NCBI RefSeq assembly: GCF_009696375.1
Contig: NZ_VUMD01000010.1
Location: 62,001-126,000, forward strand
Direction: 5' to 3'
DNA length: 64,000 bases
Source of the DNA: Clostridium porci
GTDB lineage: Bacteria > Bacillota > Clostridia > Lachnospirales > Lachnospiraceae
A model generated the notes under the pieces. That model saw only the letters and a list, made by a program, of their open reading frames with translations. It did no database searches and was not told where the DNA came from. Positions within the stretch are counted from its first letter, which is position 1; each line of letters begins with the position of its first letter. This document shows positions 33,672 through 41,240 of this stretch, piece by piece. A program made the translations under genes and the position numbers.

Positions 33672-34457
33672 TTGTCTATCATCATAACTGTTTCCAATCA
33701 GAAAGGTGGAGTTGGAAAGACTACGACTGCCGCGGCCTTGGCTTCCGGCATTATTCTTGTTGGAAAAAAAGTGCTTGGTATCGATCTTGACCCTCAGGGT
33801 AATCTGGGCTTTTGTCTGGGAGCAGATCCGGAGCATCCTTACTCTGTCCTGGACGTTCTCAACGGCTCTGCCTCTGTTCAGGATGCTGTCTGCCATGCAG
33901 ATTCCTGCGATCTGCTAATTTCAGATATCACCCTTAGCAGCAGCGGATTGGAAATTATTCCATCCTCCCGTGAATATATTTTAAAAAATGCCATCGCGCC
34001 TATTATAAACGACTACGATTACATTATTATAGATACTCCTCCGGCGCTGAATCTCCTTACAGTTAATGCATATGCCGTATCCGATTTTCTGATCATCCCT
34101 CTGGCTTCCGATATTTTGAGTCTGGTTGGTCTTACCCAGCTAAAGGAAACCATTGAGTCTGTCCAAAACACCTTTAATCCCAACCTAAATGTTTTGGGTA
34201 TTCTTTTAACCAAATATAACCGCCGCACACTGCTCTCCAGAGACGTTTTTGAAATGGCTCAGCAGCTTGCCGCCCAAATTAACTCCAGGGTATTTCACAC
34301 AAAGATACGAAGCGGAGTTGCCATCGCTGAGGCTCCTGCTCATGGAGAGAGTATCTTCTCCTACAATCCCCGCTCCGGGGCAGTGAGGGATTATGCCGAA
34401 TTTATACATGAAATATCAGATGACATTCATCTAAAAGGAGGAGAAGCCAATGGCTAA
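33672..34457 (+). CDS. ParA/Soj-family ATPase, TTG start
   Basis: 261 residues. The deviant Walker A motif QKGGVGKTT (K11 and K16), the A' motif LGIDLDPQGN and the Walker B IIIDTPP are intact, and the fold ends RSGVAIAEAPAHGESIFSYNP as in Soj-type proteins. These ATPases dimerise on ATP and position cargo such as DNA, chemoreceptor arrays or flagella. The start is TTG 33672 with GGAGG nine bases upstream. No ParB is near; the partner gene overlaps by eight bases and encodes a ComFB-domain protein. No FlhG/FlhF is seen elsewhere in the window. Confidence 0.88.
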   Translation: MSIIITVSNQKGGVGKTTTAAALASGIILVGKKVLGIDLDPQGNLGFCLGADPEHPYSVLDVLNGSASVQDAVCHADSCDLLISDITLSSSGLEIIPSSREYILKNAIAPIINDYDYIIIDTPPALNLLTVNAYAVSDFLIIPLASDILSLVGLTQLKETIESVQNTFNPNLNVLGILLTKYNRRTLLSRDVFEMAQQLAAQINSRVFHTKIRSGVAIAEAPAHGESIFSYNPRSGAVRDYAEFIHEISDDIHLKGGEANG

Positions 34458-35046
34458 AAAGACAAACAAAACCTCACATATTCTAGATCTTATCACCAAC
34501 GGCCCCTCTGGAGAATCCAGCGGCGCCCAGAAACCAGATATCCCTGCTTCCGATAAAGGCCGGGAGCAGATAACCCGAGCCACTTCCTCAAAGAAGGTGA
34601 CGGTTGTAGATGAAACCAGCCGCAACGACCACCTTTCCGGTGAAATTCTCTCCAGCCTGACGGAGGAGCTAAAGGGAGAGCTTAAGAACACCGGGCGGAC
34701 TCCCTGCCTTGACCCTGTTCCTGATTGCTATTTCAACCAGGGCCTTTCGGCAAAGGAATATACCTTTGTTAATATCATGGAGCGCCTGCTTCTCCGCCAG
34801 GATTTGGACTCTTATTTTAAAGAGTATCAAGTCTGCACCTGCAAACGCTGCCGGGCGGATGTATACGCACTGACTTTATCCAACCTTCCTGCAAAATATG
34901 TAGTGGTGAGCCGCGACTCTCTTTCACTCCTTCTGGGATATTATGAAAACCAATTTAAAATACGCATAATGACAGAATTGATCAAAGCCTGTATTACAAT
35001 ACGGGATACGCCCCGGCATTCCCTTAAGACCCCTGAGCTTGTCTGA
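34450..35046 (+). CDS. ComFB-domain protein partnered with a ParA ATPase
   Basis: 198 residues. The first 85 are polar and look unfolded. The rest fits the late competence protein ComFB family: FVNIMERLLLRQDLD, a Cys cluster C129, C131 and C134 in VCTCKRCRADVYAL, then LSNLPAKYVV and a final PRHS. The Cys set may bind a metal. ComFB proteins have been linked to motility and, as far as I recall, to cyclic-dinucleotide sensing; that is not shown by this sequence. AGGAGG precedes ATG 34450, which lies inside the end of the ParA gene. Confidence 0.78.
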   Translation: MAKKTNKTSHILDLITNGPSGESSGAQKPDIPASDKGREQITRATSSKKVTVVDETSRNDHLSGEILSSLTEELKGELKNTGRTPCLDPVPDCYFNQGLSAKEYTFVNIMERLLLRQDLDSYFKEYQVCTCKRCRADVYALTLSNLPAKYVVVSRDSLSLLLGYYENQFKIRIMTELIKACITIRDTPRHSLKTPELV

Positions 35047-35089
35047 CAGCAGCGGTACATAAATAATCAATACCTAACCGTCAAATGAT

Positions 35090-35141
35090 ATGATACCCTC
35101 AAGTAGTGTGCCAACCTATAAAATACTACTTGGGGTGTCAT
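35090..35141. repeat. Imperfect inverted repeat after the parA-comFB pair
   Basis: ATGATACCCTCAAGTAGT (35090-35107) pairs with ACTACTTGGGGTGTCAT (35125-35141) with few mismatches. It begins 44 bases after the comFB stop. No T run follows on the plus strand. It may be a terminator remnant or the end of a small mobile element. Confidence 0.5.
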
Positions 35142-35223
35142 ACTGAGGCAGGTGGTTCTTCATTTCCCATGTCTTCGTTCCCCATCTGAGGTACTCCAAC
35201 ACACTCAACTGACTAAGGCCGTT

Positions 35224-35274
35224 AATAATAGCGGTATGCTTCCGTAAAAAATTAGCAAGCATACCGCTATTATT
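35224..35274. terminator. Perfect 17-base hairpin between converging genes
   Basis: AATAATAGCGGTATGCT (35224-35240) pairs perfectly with AGCATACCGCTATTATT (35258-35274) around a 17-base loop. Because the stem ends are A/T rich, an AT tail results on both strands. It lies 18 bases after the stop of the wall-binding gene at 35292 and probably stops transcription from both directions. Confidence 0.65.
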
Positions 35275-35291
35275 TGTTCCTATCCTCTGAA

Positions 35292-36224
35292 TCAGGACTG
35301 CCAAAGGGCCTCTTCCTCCAATGTAAGAATCCGATCCACCTCACGGGTTATATTCTCCTCTATAAAGGTTAAAAACCCTTCCAGAGGGAGTCCTCCCCGT
35401 TCTGCCAGGGCATAAGCCCGTTCATACTCCCATTCCTCCCTTGTAACCGAATCACCGTTGACTCTATAATCAGCTCCATCCCATTGATCCATCTCTACTG
35501 TAAAGCTCCAGCGCTGTTCAAATCTGGGACTGCTGTCTTCCATCTGAAAAAGCTGCAGGCTGCCATCTGAGCCCTGAATCTCCAGCCATACCTCCTGCTT
35601 ATCAGCGTCCAGGTAGATAGAGCTTCCGCCTGCAGCCGTATCTCCAGAATTCGCCAGATCAAATTCTGCGGCAGCCAGAAGCGTTTTCTCCTCTTTATCC
35701 CATACGGCAACAGACATTATACGACTATCTGTCCCATTGCCGTCCTTTATCACAAGATCCCTGTATCCATCTCCATTGAGATCAGAAAAAAGAAAAACAG
35801 GCTGACGGCCCTGGGCCTCTGCACTTTTGTACCACTTGCTGCTTTGGGCAGACTTCAGGCTGCTTAGGATCTTTCTTCGGTAAGCGTCATATTCCTTCAA
35901 TTCTGAACCGTCCGAACCTGCGTAACGTCCATCTGGAGCAAATGTATGAAAACACATAGCGCCATCCGGCCCCATATAATATCGTTTTCCATCCTGCTGG
36001 TTCAGTACCCAGCCTGTTTTCATATAGCCGGACGAATCTACATAATAAACCTTTCCAGCATCTTCAATCCACTCGTCCTTCACCGGTTCTCCCGGCTGAT
36101 AGCAGTACATCCACCTGCCATTCTCAGCCTGATCCCACTCTCCCTGGGCTTTAGCCTGAGCTTCAAAGGCCAGGGCCAAAATCAGACCAATCGCAGAAGC
36201 GCTGATGATAAAATGTTTTTTCAC
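35292..36224 (-). CDS. Secreted protein with cell-wall-binding repeats and a VCBS-like C-terminal domain, GTG start
   Basis: 310 residues. A signal peptide covers about 1-25. Three wall-binding repeats follow (NGRWMYCYQPG, GKVYYVDSSGYMKTGWV, GKRYYMGPDGAM). The C-terminal half is different: DLNGDGYRDLVI (148-157) is a calcium-loop type motif found in integrin-like and EF-hand-like repeats, then AVWDKEEKTLLAAAEF. No known enzyme is recognised. The start is GTG 36224 with GGAG six bases upstream. It follows the hemerythrin gene after 33 bases. Confidence 0.78.
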   Translation of the reverse strand: MKKHFIISASAIGLILALAFEAQAKAQGEWDQAENGRWMYCYQPGEPVKDEWIEDAGKVYYVDSSGYMKTGWVLNQQDGKRYYMGPDGAMCFHTFAPDGRYAGSDGSELKEYDAYRRKILSSLKSAQSSKWYKSAEAQGRQPVFLFSDLNGDGYRDLVIKDGNGTDSRIMSVAVWDKEEKTLLAAAEFDLANSGDTAAGGSSIYLDADKQEVWLEIQGSDGSLQLFQMEDSSPRFEQRWSFTVEMDQWDGADYRVNGDSVTREEWEYERAYALAERGGLPLEGFLTFIEENITREVDRILTLEEEALWQS

Positions 36225-36257
36225 TTCCAGCTCCTCTCTATGATTTCTGCTCTCTGC

Positions 36258-36653
36258 TTAATGTTTTAAGAACTCAGCTAATTTTTTATCCTCGCTGCGA
36301 ATGTGGCTTACCAGAACTCCGATATGCTGGTTCATCTTGCTTAAGGCAGATATGGTGGGACCGTCCGTCTCTATCTCTTTGCAAATATTATTCAGAGTTT
36401 GAGTATATCCTCCATGAAACTGTCTATGGTAAGCATACCCCGGATAATGGCTGTTCTTCTGCAGATTTTCCTCATCCCGAAAATGCTTTATTACATAGTC
36501 GCCCAGAAACTGGGCTGTACTCTTTATAGTCATCCTTCCCTTACCAGCAGAGCAAGCGTCCATCAGTGTATTCACTGCATCAAATAACTGCCGGTGTTCA
36601 CTGTCAATCAGCGTGTTTCCTGTCTCAAGATCTTTTGTAACTTCATATTTCAT
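36258..36653 (-). CDS. Bacteriohemerythrin
   Basis: 131 residues with the full set of di-iron ligands of the hemerythrin fold: H20 (DSEHRQLFD), H57 and E61 (KHFRDEE), H76 and H80 (YHRQFH), H117 and D122 (SHIRSED). Such proteins bind oxygen reversibly and can store it, scavenge it or feed it to a sensor; in an anaerobe a role in oxygen response near the chemotaxis genes is plausible. ATG 36653 gives the usual start MKYEVTKDLETGN. It lies after cheV but is separated from it by a 99-base gap with an inverted repeat. Confidence 0.88.
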   Translation of the reverse strand: MKYEVTKDLETGNTLIDSEHRQLFDAVNTLMDACSAGKGRMTIKSTAQFLGDYVIKHFRDEENLQKNSHYPGYAYHRQFHGGYTQTLNNICKEIETDGPTISALSKMNQHIGVLVSHIRSEDKKLAEFLKH

Positions 36654-36683
36654 TTTATATTCATTCCTTTCCCTTTGCTCAGG

Positions 36684-36726
36684 CACAAAACGCTATGAAA
36701 GAGGCTTTCATCCCAAGCATTTTGTG
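36684..36726. terminator. Inverted repeat between cheV and the hemerythrin gene
   Basis: CACAAAACGC (36684-36693) pairs with GCATTTTGTG (36717-36726) with one mismatch, and inside it ATGAAAG (36695-36701) pairs with CTTTCAT (36705-36711). It lies 27 bases after the cheV stop in the direction of transcription. Only short T runs follow, so it may be a weak terminator or a processing site that separates hemerythrin expression from the flagellar operon. Confidence 0.45.
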
Positions 36727-36752
36727 TTATAGTAAATTTAATTGTATTTCTA

Positions 36753-37673
36753 TTATGCAAAAGAGCGCTGTAAAAGCTCATCTATTACCGCTACCAGGTG
36801 CCCGATTTCAGGCTTTGCAAGCTGCTCGTCCGCTCCCAGTTCCTTTCCCTTAATGCGCATTTGTTCGTTAATCAGAGAAGAGAAAATAATTACGGGAATC
36901 TTCCGCAGCCTTTCATCTGACTTAACCAGCTTCGTCAACCGGTGTCCATCCATCTCCGGCATTTCAATATCTGTTATAATCAGCTTTACCTTATCATAGA
37001 GAGCATCCTCTGATCGAATCTCACGGAGAAAGTCCCAGGCTTCCTGGCCATTATTAAAATTCTTAATATTTATAAAGCCTGCCCGTTCCAGGCAGTCATT
37101 GATCATCCTCTGAAGCAGGATGGAATCCTCCGCGATCACAATGGGGCTTTCGCAGAGAGGTCTGTCTCCCATCTGCTCTACCTCCGCTACCTGGATGGTG
37201 GTCTCCGGCGCAATCTCTGCCACAATTTTTTCAAAATCCAAAATAGTTACTAGAACATCGTCACATTGGGCTATACCCGTGGCAACGCTCTCATCCCCCT
37301 GGGACAAGGTTTTGTCCGGCTTCTGAATATCCTTCCAGGAAATCCTGCTGATTCCCTCAATGCTCTGAACCCGGAACGCAACTGTCATCTTATTGAAATT
37401 GGTTATAATAAACAGATCCCGGTATTGATGCTCCAGCCTGTTCCCGGTGAGATAAAAACCTAGATCAATCACTGTAATCAGCGTATCCCTCGGTTTAAAT
37501 ATCCCTTCTACGGCAGGATGCGCATGAGGCATGATTTTCACATGCTCACTCATCATGATTTCCTTTACCTTAGCCACATTAATTCCATAAAATTCTCCTG
37601 CAATGGTAAACTTCATGATCTCAATTTCATTCGTCCCCGATTCCAGCAAAATTCCTTCCTGTTCCTTTTCCAA
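36753..37673 (-). CDS. cheV: Chemotaxis protein CheV (CheW domain plus receiver), TTG start
   Basis: 306 residues. Residues about 15-165 are a CheW domain (MKFTIAGEFYGINVAKVKEI ... TVIDLGFYL), and 175-300 a receiver with acidic E182/D183, phosphoacceptor D235 in LIITDIEMPEMDG and a closing Lys-Pro (AKPEIG). CheV couples receptors to CheA in a phosphorylation-dependent way and acts in adaptation. The start is TTG 37673 with AGGAG ten bases upstream. Last gene of the cheC-cheD-cheV block. Confidence 0.93.
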   Translation of the reverse strand: MEKEQEGILLESGTNEIEIMKFTIAGEFYGINVAKVKEIMMSEHVKIMPHAHPAVEGIFKPRDTLITVIDLGFYLTGNRLEHQYRDLFIITNFNKMTVAFRVQSIEGISRISWKDIQKPDKTLSQGDESVATGIAQCDDVLVTILDFEKIVAEIAPETTIQVAEVEQMGDRPLCESPIVIAEDSILLQRMINDCLERAGFINIKNFNNGQEAWDFLREIRSEDALYDKVKLIITDIEMPEMDGHRLTKLVKSDERLRKIPVIIFSSLINEQMRIKGKELGADEQLAKPEIGHLVAVIDELLQRSFA

Positions 37674-37691
37674 AACCGCTCACTCCTCTCC

Positions 37692-38177
37692 CTATAAATG
37701 TTTTTCCGGTTTCCCTACCGTTCGTATGGCAACATCGCCATTTGACACATCCAGCAGCATAGTCCTGGCATAGCTGCCTCCCGTATCGGAGGCTTGTATG
37801 CGCAGCTGCTCTTGAGACAGTATCCGCTTCACCATATCCGTATTTCTTTGTCCGATATTTCCGAAATCAGCGCTGCCCTTGATATCAAACATCTTTGCCC
37901 CCCCGGCAATCTTTACAACCGTTCTTCTTTTTACCAGGCCAAATGCTGATAATTTACGAAGGGTCTCCTGTATTCCACTGTCTGCATATTTATATATCTT
38001 CGGATCTCCCTGGTTATTCCGCTCTGGAAGCATGATGTGCAGCAGGGCGCCCAGGCGAAGAACAGGATCATAAAAGGAGATTCCAATGCAGGAGCCCAGA
38101 GCATAGGTAATGATCTGTCCATTTTCTCTGGTAAATTTCATATCCCCGATTCCTACCGTCAGCCGCTTCTCCATCAT
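37692..38177 (-). CDS. cheD: Chemoreceptor glutamine deamidase CheD
   Basis: 161 residues. The catalytic Cys C30 in YALGSCIGI and His H47 in LLHIMLPE are present, and the C-terminal part DVSNGDVAIRTV is typical. CheD deamidates receptor glutamines and also binds CheC; in Bacillus the CheC-CheD exchange is an adaptation mechanism. Two consecutive ATG codons mark the start and the first overlaps the cheC stop, so translation is coupled. Confidence 0.94.
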   Translation of the reverse strand: MMEKRLTVGIGDMKFTRENGQIITYALGSCIGISFYDPVLRLGALLHIMLPERNNQGDPKIYKYADSGIQETLRKLSAFGLVKRRTVVKIAGGAKMFDIKGSADFGNIGQRNTDMVKRILSQEQLRIQASDTGGSYARTMLLDVSNGDVAIRTVGKPEKHL

Positions 38178-38800
38178 TATGAAACCCCTAATTTCTCTAA
38201 TATATGATTCAGGGATTCTATGTCCGGAATCATAAGCAGTCCGTCCGAGAGAACCCTTCCATCCATTATAAATTCTGCGTTAATATACATAAGCTTATCT
38301 GTATCATAGCCGTATTCTGCCATGGGAACTGTGATAATTCCTCCCAGCATGTTCACAGTTGAGCTTGGAACAGACAGATCAATCTCAACGCCTGCAAGCT
38401 GAGCAAATGCATTGACATAGGAGCAGATAATAATATTTCCTACCTCCTCCATTGCCGAATAGTCCATCTCGTCCATTTCTTCAAAGGACTCATAGGTCTT
38501 ACCAATGAGTTTTTCCAAAACCGCATTAGCCAAATCCATTTTAAATATAAACAGCATCAGTCCGTTCACATCCCGCTTCATCCTTACAAGAGTGGCGGCT
38601 ACTAGCTCCTCGATGCTGCCCAGCCTTTCCACAGTTTCCTCATATCCCAGAATGCTTACGCTGGGAATGGAAATCCGTATCTCCTTTTGAAGTAATTTTG
38701 ACAGCGCTGTCGCCGCGTGACTGGTACCTATGCTGCTGATTTCCTTCATTACATCCAATTCCAAAAGATTCATATCCCCGTAAGACTTGATTCGTTTCAT
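38177..38800 (-). CDS. cheC: CheY-P phosphatase CheC with one altered active site
   Basis: 207 residues with the two pseudo-repeats of the CheC family. The second catalytic helix MEEVGNIIICSYVN has the required Glu (E119) and Asn (N122). In the first, VMKEISSIGTSHAATALS, the Glu (E20) is kept but the Asn position is Ser (S23), so probably only one site works. CheC removes phosphate from CheY and partners with CheD, encoded just downstream. FliY in the same operon retains both sites. AGGAGG lies four bases before ATG 38800. Confidence 0.92.
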   Translation of the reverse strand: MKRIKSYGDMNLLELDVMKEISSIGTSHAATALSKLLQKEIRISIPSVSILGYEETVERLGSIEELVAATLVRMKRDVNGLMLFIFKMDLANAVLEKLIGKTYESFEEMDEMDYSAMEEVGNIIICSYVNAFAQLAGVEIDLSVPSSTVNMLGGIITVPMAEYGYDTDKLMYINAEFIMDGRVLSDGLLMIPDIESLNHILEKLGVS

Positions 38801-38827
38801 GTAGCCTCCTCGTCTTTCCTAATACAT

Positions 38828-39610
38828 TCAGCCTCTCAGTGAATTAATCGTTGCCTCAATTTCATCGGATGTGGTAACCATCTTCAGTGCATAGGAATAA
38901 GCTCTCTGGCATTCGATCATGCGTACCAGCTCCTTGGACAGGTCTGTACCTGACTGTTCCAGGGCTCCTTCGGCTAGCTTTGGATTTTCTATTCGTACAG
39001 GCTCCACCCCCTGATCCACAGGAACATACTCGTTGCTGCCTATGCTTATCAGCCGGCTGGGATTTGCAAACGTATACAAACTGATTCGGGGCCTGTCTTC
39101 ATCCTCGTCGTTCTCGTTCTCTATCTCCTCATAATTCTCCTCCATCTCCGCCTGGAGACGCTCCACATCTGCCACCTCTGCCTTTAAGGGTTCCCTGTTC
39201 TGATCCAGAACCAGCTTTCCCCCATCTGTCATCAGGTAAAAGCCGTCCTCCCGCTCTGCTCTATGAAAATGCCCGTCCCTCGTGTAGCTGATAGTTCCTG
39301 TGGTTGGATCCTGAACCATAAAAAATGCATTGTCCTCTAAAATCGCATAGTCCAGACTGCTGCCGGTCTGAACAGCCCCGGAGGTATCAAAGCTTGTATA
39401 GGTCCTCTGAACCCTGACCCCATTGCCTGCCTGAAGCTCAGTAACAGCCTCTTCCCCATCGTTTAGGTTATAGTTGAGCAGATCTGAAAACACCGCTGTT
39501 TTGGGCTTAAACCCGGTATTATTCACATTGGCGATATTATTCGCTATAACGCTCATTTTTTCCGTACTGCTGCCGGCTCCCAAAGCTCCCACATAAAATG
39601 ATTGATTCAT
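38828..39610 (-). CDS. Flagellar rod/hook-basal body protein (FlgG-type)
   Basis: 260 residues of the FlgE/FlgF/FlgG family: MSVIANNIANVNNTGFKPKTAVF at the N-terminus and LVRMIECQRAYSYALKMVTTSDEIEATIN at the C-terminus, the D0 helices that pack in the rod. A very acidic loop (EENYEEIENENDEDEDRP) is unusual. With the upstream paralogue it forms the distal rod pair, as flhO-flhP of Bacillus or flgF-flgG of proteobacteria; which of the two is the real distal rod cannot be settled. GGAGG lies eight bases before the start. Confidence 0.85.
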   Translation of the reverse strand: MNQSFYVGALGAGSSTEKMSVIANNIANVNNTGFKPKTAVFSDLLNYNLNDGEEAVTELQAGNGVRVQRTYTSFDTSGAVQTGSSLDYAILEDNAFFMVQDPTTGTISYTRDGHFHRAEREDGFYLMTDGGKLVLDQNREPLKAEVADVERLQAEMEENYEEIENENDEDEDRPRISLYTFANPSRLISIGSNEYVPVDQGVEPVRIENPKLAEGALEQSGTDLSKELVRMIECQRAYSYALKMVTTSDEIEATINSLRG

Positions 39611-39623
39611 CGGTTCTTCCTCC

Positions 39624-40412
39624 TTACGCCTTGCCTACGTCATTCACAGCCTTTGCCATAATCTGATCGTACATTTTCAGTGCCTGAGCGGCGCTTTGAA
39701 GCGCTCTCTGAGCAGACATCATGGACGTCATCTCATCTACCATATCCACATTGGATTTTTCAACTGTTTTCCATAAAACAGCTGTCTGTGCTCCTTCCCT
39801 CTGCTGCGGCGCCTGATTGGTGGAAAACACGCCATAATCCTCCTTGTGAAGCTGTCCATAATCTGCAAAGTCCACAACCTGAAGAGTGCCCATCCGGCGA
39901 AGCTCCGTCTCCCTTGTCTCCTGATCGATCAGCTCTTCCACGCTGATGTTCCCTTCACTATCTACTGTAAAATTTTCATTATCAATCTGAATCGGCTGAC
40001 CATCTGTTCCCAAAACCCGTCCTACGTTGTTCAGAGCCAGAAAGCCCTCCCCATCCACTCCGAAGGAACCGTTTCTTGTATAAACCGTTCCATTTTGACC
40101 CTGAACTGCGAAAAACCCATTGCCGCTCAGAGCAAAATCAAATATGCCGTCTGTCTGCTCAAAGCTTCCCTGGTCATAGTTTACGTAGGTCCGGGTAGCA
40201 GTTCTGATTTTAGACGTGACAGCCAGGGGAGTGGGATTCCCCTTGTTTTGACGGCCGGTTCGGTAAAGCATCTCCTCCTGAAAGGTGCTGCTGACCATCT
40301 TATCCCTCTTATAGCCGGGCGTCTGGATATTAACCATATTGTTACTTATAACATTCAGATTCCGGTTCTGTGTCAGCATTCCGGATGCCAGATTGTAAAA
40401 TCCCTGGTACAT
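39624..40412 (-). CDS. Flagellar rod/hook-basal body protein (FlgF/FlgG-type)
   Basis: 262 residues. The N-terminus MYQGFYNLASGMLTQNRNLNVISNNMVNIQTPGYKR and the C-terminus VDMVDEMTSMMSAQRALQSAAQALKMYDQIMAKAVNDVG are complete, and GTVYTRNGSFGVDGEGFLALN is the conserved middle. Rod proteins lie between MS ring and hook. The position next to the sigma-D gene and the paralogue is like flhO-flhP. GGAGG lies before ATG 40412; 13 bases separate it from the next gene. Confidence 0.87.
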   Translation of the reverse strand: MYQGFYNLASGMLTQNRNLNVISNNMVNIQTPGYKRDKMVSSTFQEEMLYRTGRQNKGNPTPLAVTSKIRTATRTYVNYDQGSFEQTDGIFDFALSGNGFFAVQGQNGTVYTRNGSFGVDGEGFLALNNVGRVLGTDGQPIQIDNENFTVDSEGNISVEELIDQETRETELRRMGTLQVVDFADYGQLHKEDYGVFSTNQAPQQREGAQTAVLWKTVEKSNVDMVDEMTSMMSAQRALQSAAQALKMYDQIMAKAVNDVGKA

Positions 40413-40447
40413 CTGTGTTTCCTCCTTATATATTGATTCTGTATCTG

Positions 40448-41224
40448 TTATACGTACTCACTCATATACTGCTTCAGCTTCCGTATGGCATTGCTATGTA
40501 TCTGAGAAACTCTGGGTTCACTTACATTCATAACCTGGGCAACCTGCTTCATATTCAGCTCCTCCACATAATACAGGGAAATCATCAGCTTTTCTTTTTC
40601 ACTCAGCCGTTTCACTGCCGCGCTCAGCAGCTTAAGGGCTTCATCCTTTAAAAAGGCCTTCTCCGGCTCCCGATCCATATCTATATTAGGAAGCTGAATG
40701 GTCTGCCGGTCATCCTCGTTGTCTACTACCATGTCCAGTGAAAGCACATTCATCATCACACTCATACGCTGAATCTTCTGACATTTTTTAACGCTGAGTC
40801 CCAGACAATCCGCAATCTCCTCATCCGTGGGAGCACGGCCAAGGGTCAGCCCCAGCTTATTTCTGGCTTCCTCAATTTCCTTATTCTGCTTTCGAAAGTT
40901 TCGGGGCATCCAGTCATTCTTACGGACCAGGTCAATGATCATTCCCCGAATCCTCTGAGATATAAAGGTCTCGAATTTATGTTCCCGATCCGGCTCATAC
41001 CGGTCGATCCCCTTCATAATGGCAATGACCCCCTCGTTGATGATATCCTCCATCTGGAGAGAGCCGGCATATATGCCTCTCATCTGAACAGCAATGGTCT
41101 GTACAATATATAGATAGCGAAGGGTCAGCTCCTGCTTGACCTCCAGGCTTTTTTCCACCCGGTACATTTCCAAAAGCTCCTCATTTGTTTTTTCTTTCAG
41201 CCGCTGTTGTGTCTCCACCATCAT
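40448..41224 (-). CDS. sigD: Flagellar sigma factor sigma-D (FliA)
   Basis: 258 residues. Region 2 includes YLYIVQTIAVQM and the -10 recognition part IINEGVIAIMKGIDRYEP, and RIRGMIIDLVRKNDWMPRN is diagnostic of the sigma-28 group. Region 4.2 has MKQVAQVMNVSEPRVSQIHSNAIRKLK for the -35 element. It directs RNA polymerase to late motility promoters, several of which are seen in this window, and is held by FlgM. Two tandem ATG codons at 41221-41224 follow GGAGGTG; the gap to flhA is 16 bases. Confidence 0.95.
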   Translation of the reverse strand: MMVETQQRLKEKTNEELLEMYRVEKSLEVKQELTLRYLYIVQTIAVQMRGIYAGSLQMEDIINEGVIAIMKGIDRYEPDREHKFETFISQRIRGMIIDLVRKNDWMPRNFRKQNKEIEEARNKLGLTLGRAPTDEEIADCLGLSVKKCQKIQRMSVMMNVLSLDMVVDNEDDRQTIQLPNIDMDREPEKAFLKDEALKLLSAAVKRLSEKEKLMISLYYVEELNMKQVAQVMNVSEPRVSQIHSNAIRKLKQYMSEYV

Positions 41225-41240
41225 TAGGCCACCTCCACCA

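Noticed and set aside
33672-35046. ParA gene as sign of a plasmid or integrated element.
   Set aside because: There is no ParB, replication or integrase gene, the neighbours are flagellar, and base use is like theirs.
35116-35304. Minus-strand frame of 62 codons ending VLEYLRWGTKTWEMKNHLPQYDTPSSIL-like, near two inverted repeats; suspected transposase remnant.
   Set aside because: No catalytic motif, no target duplication and no ribosome binding site could be seen, and I could not tie it to a transposase family. Kept only as inverted repeats.
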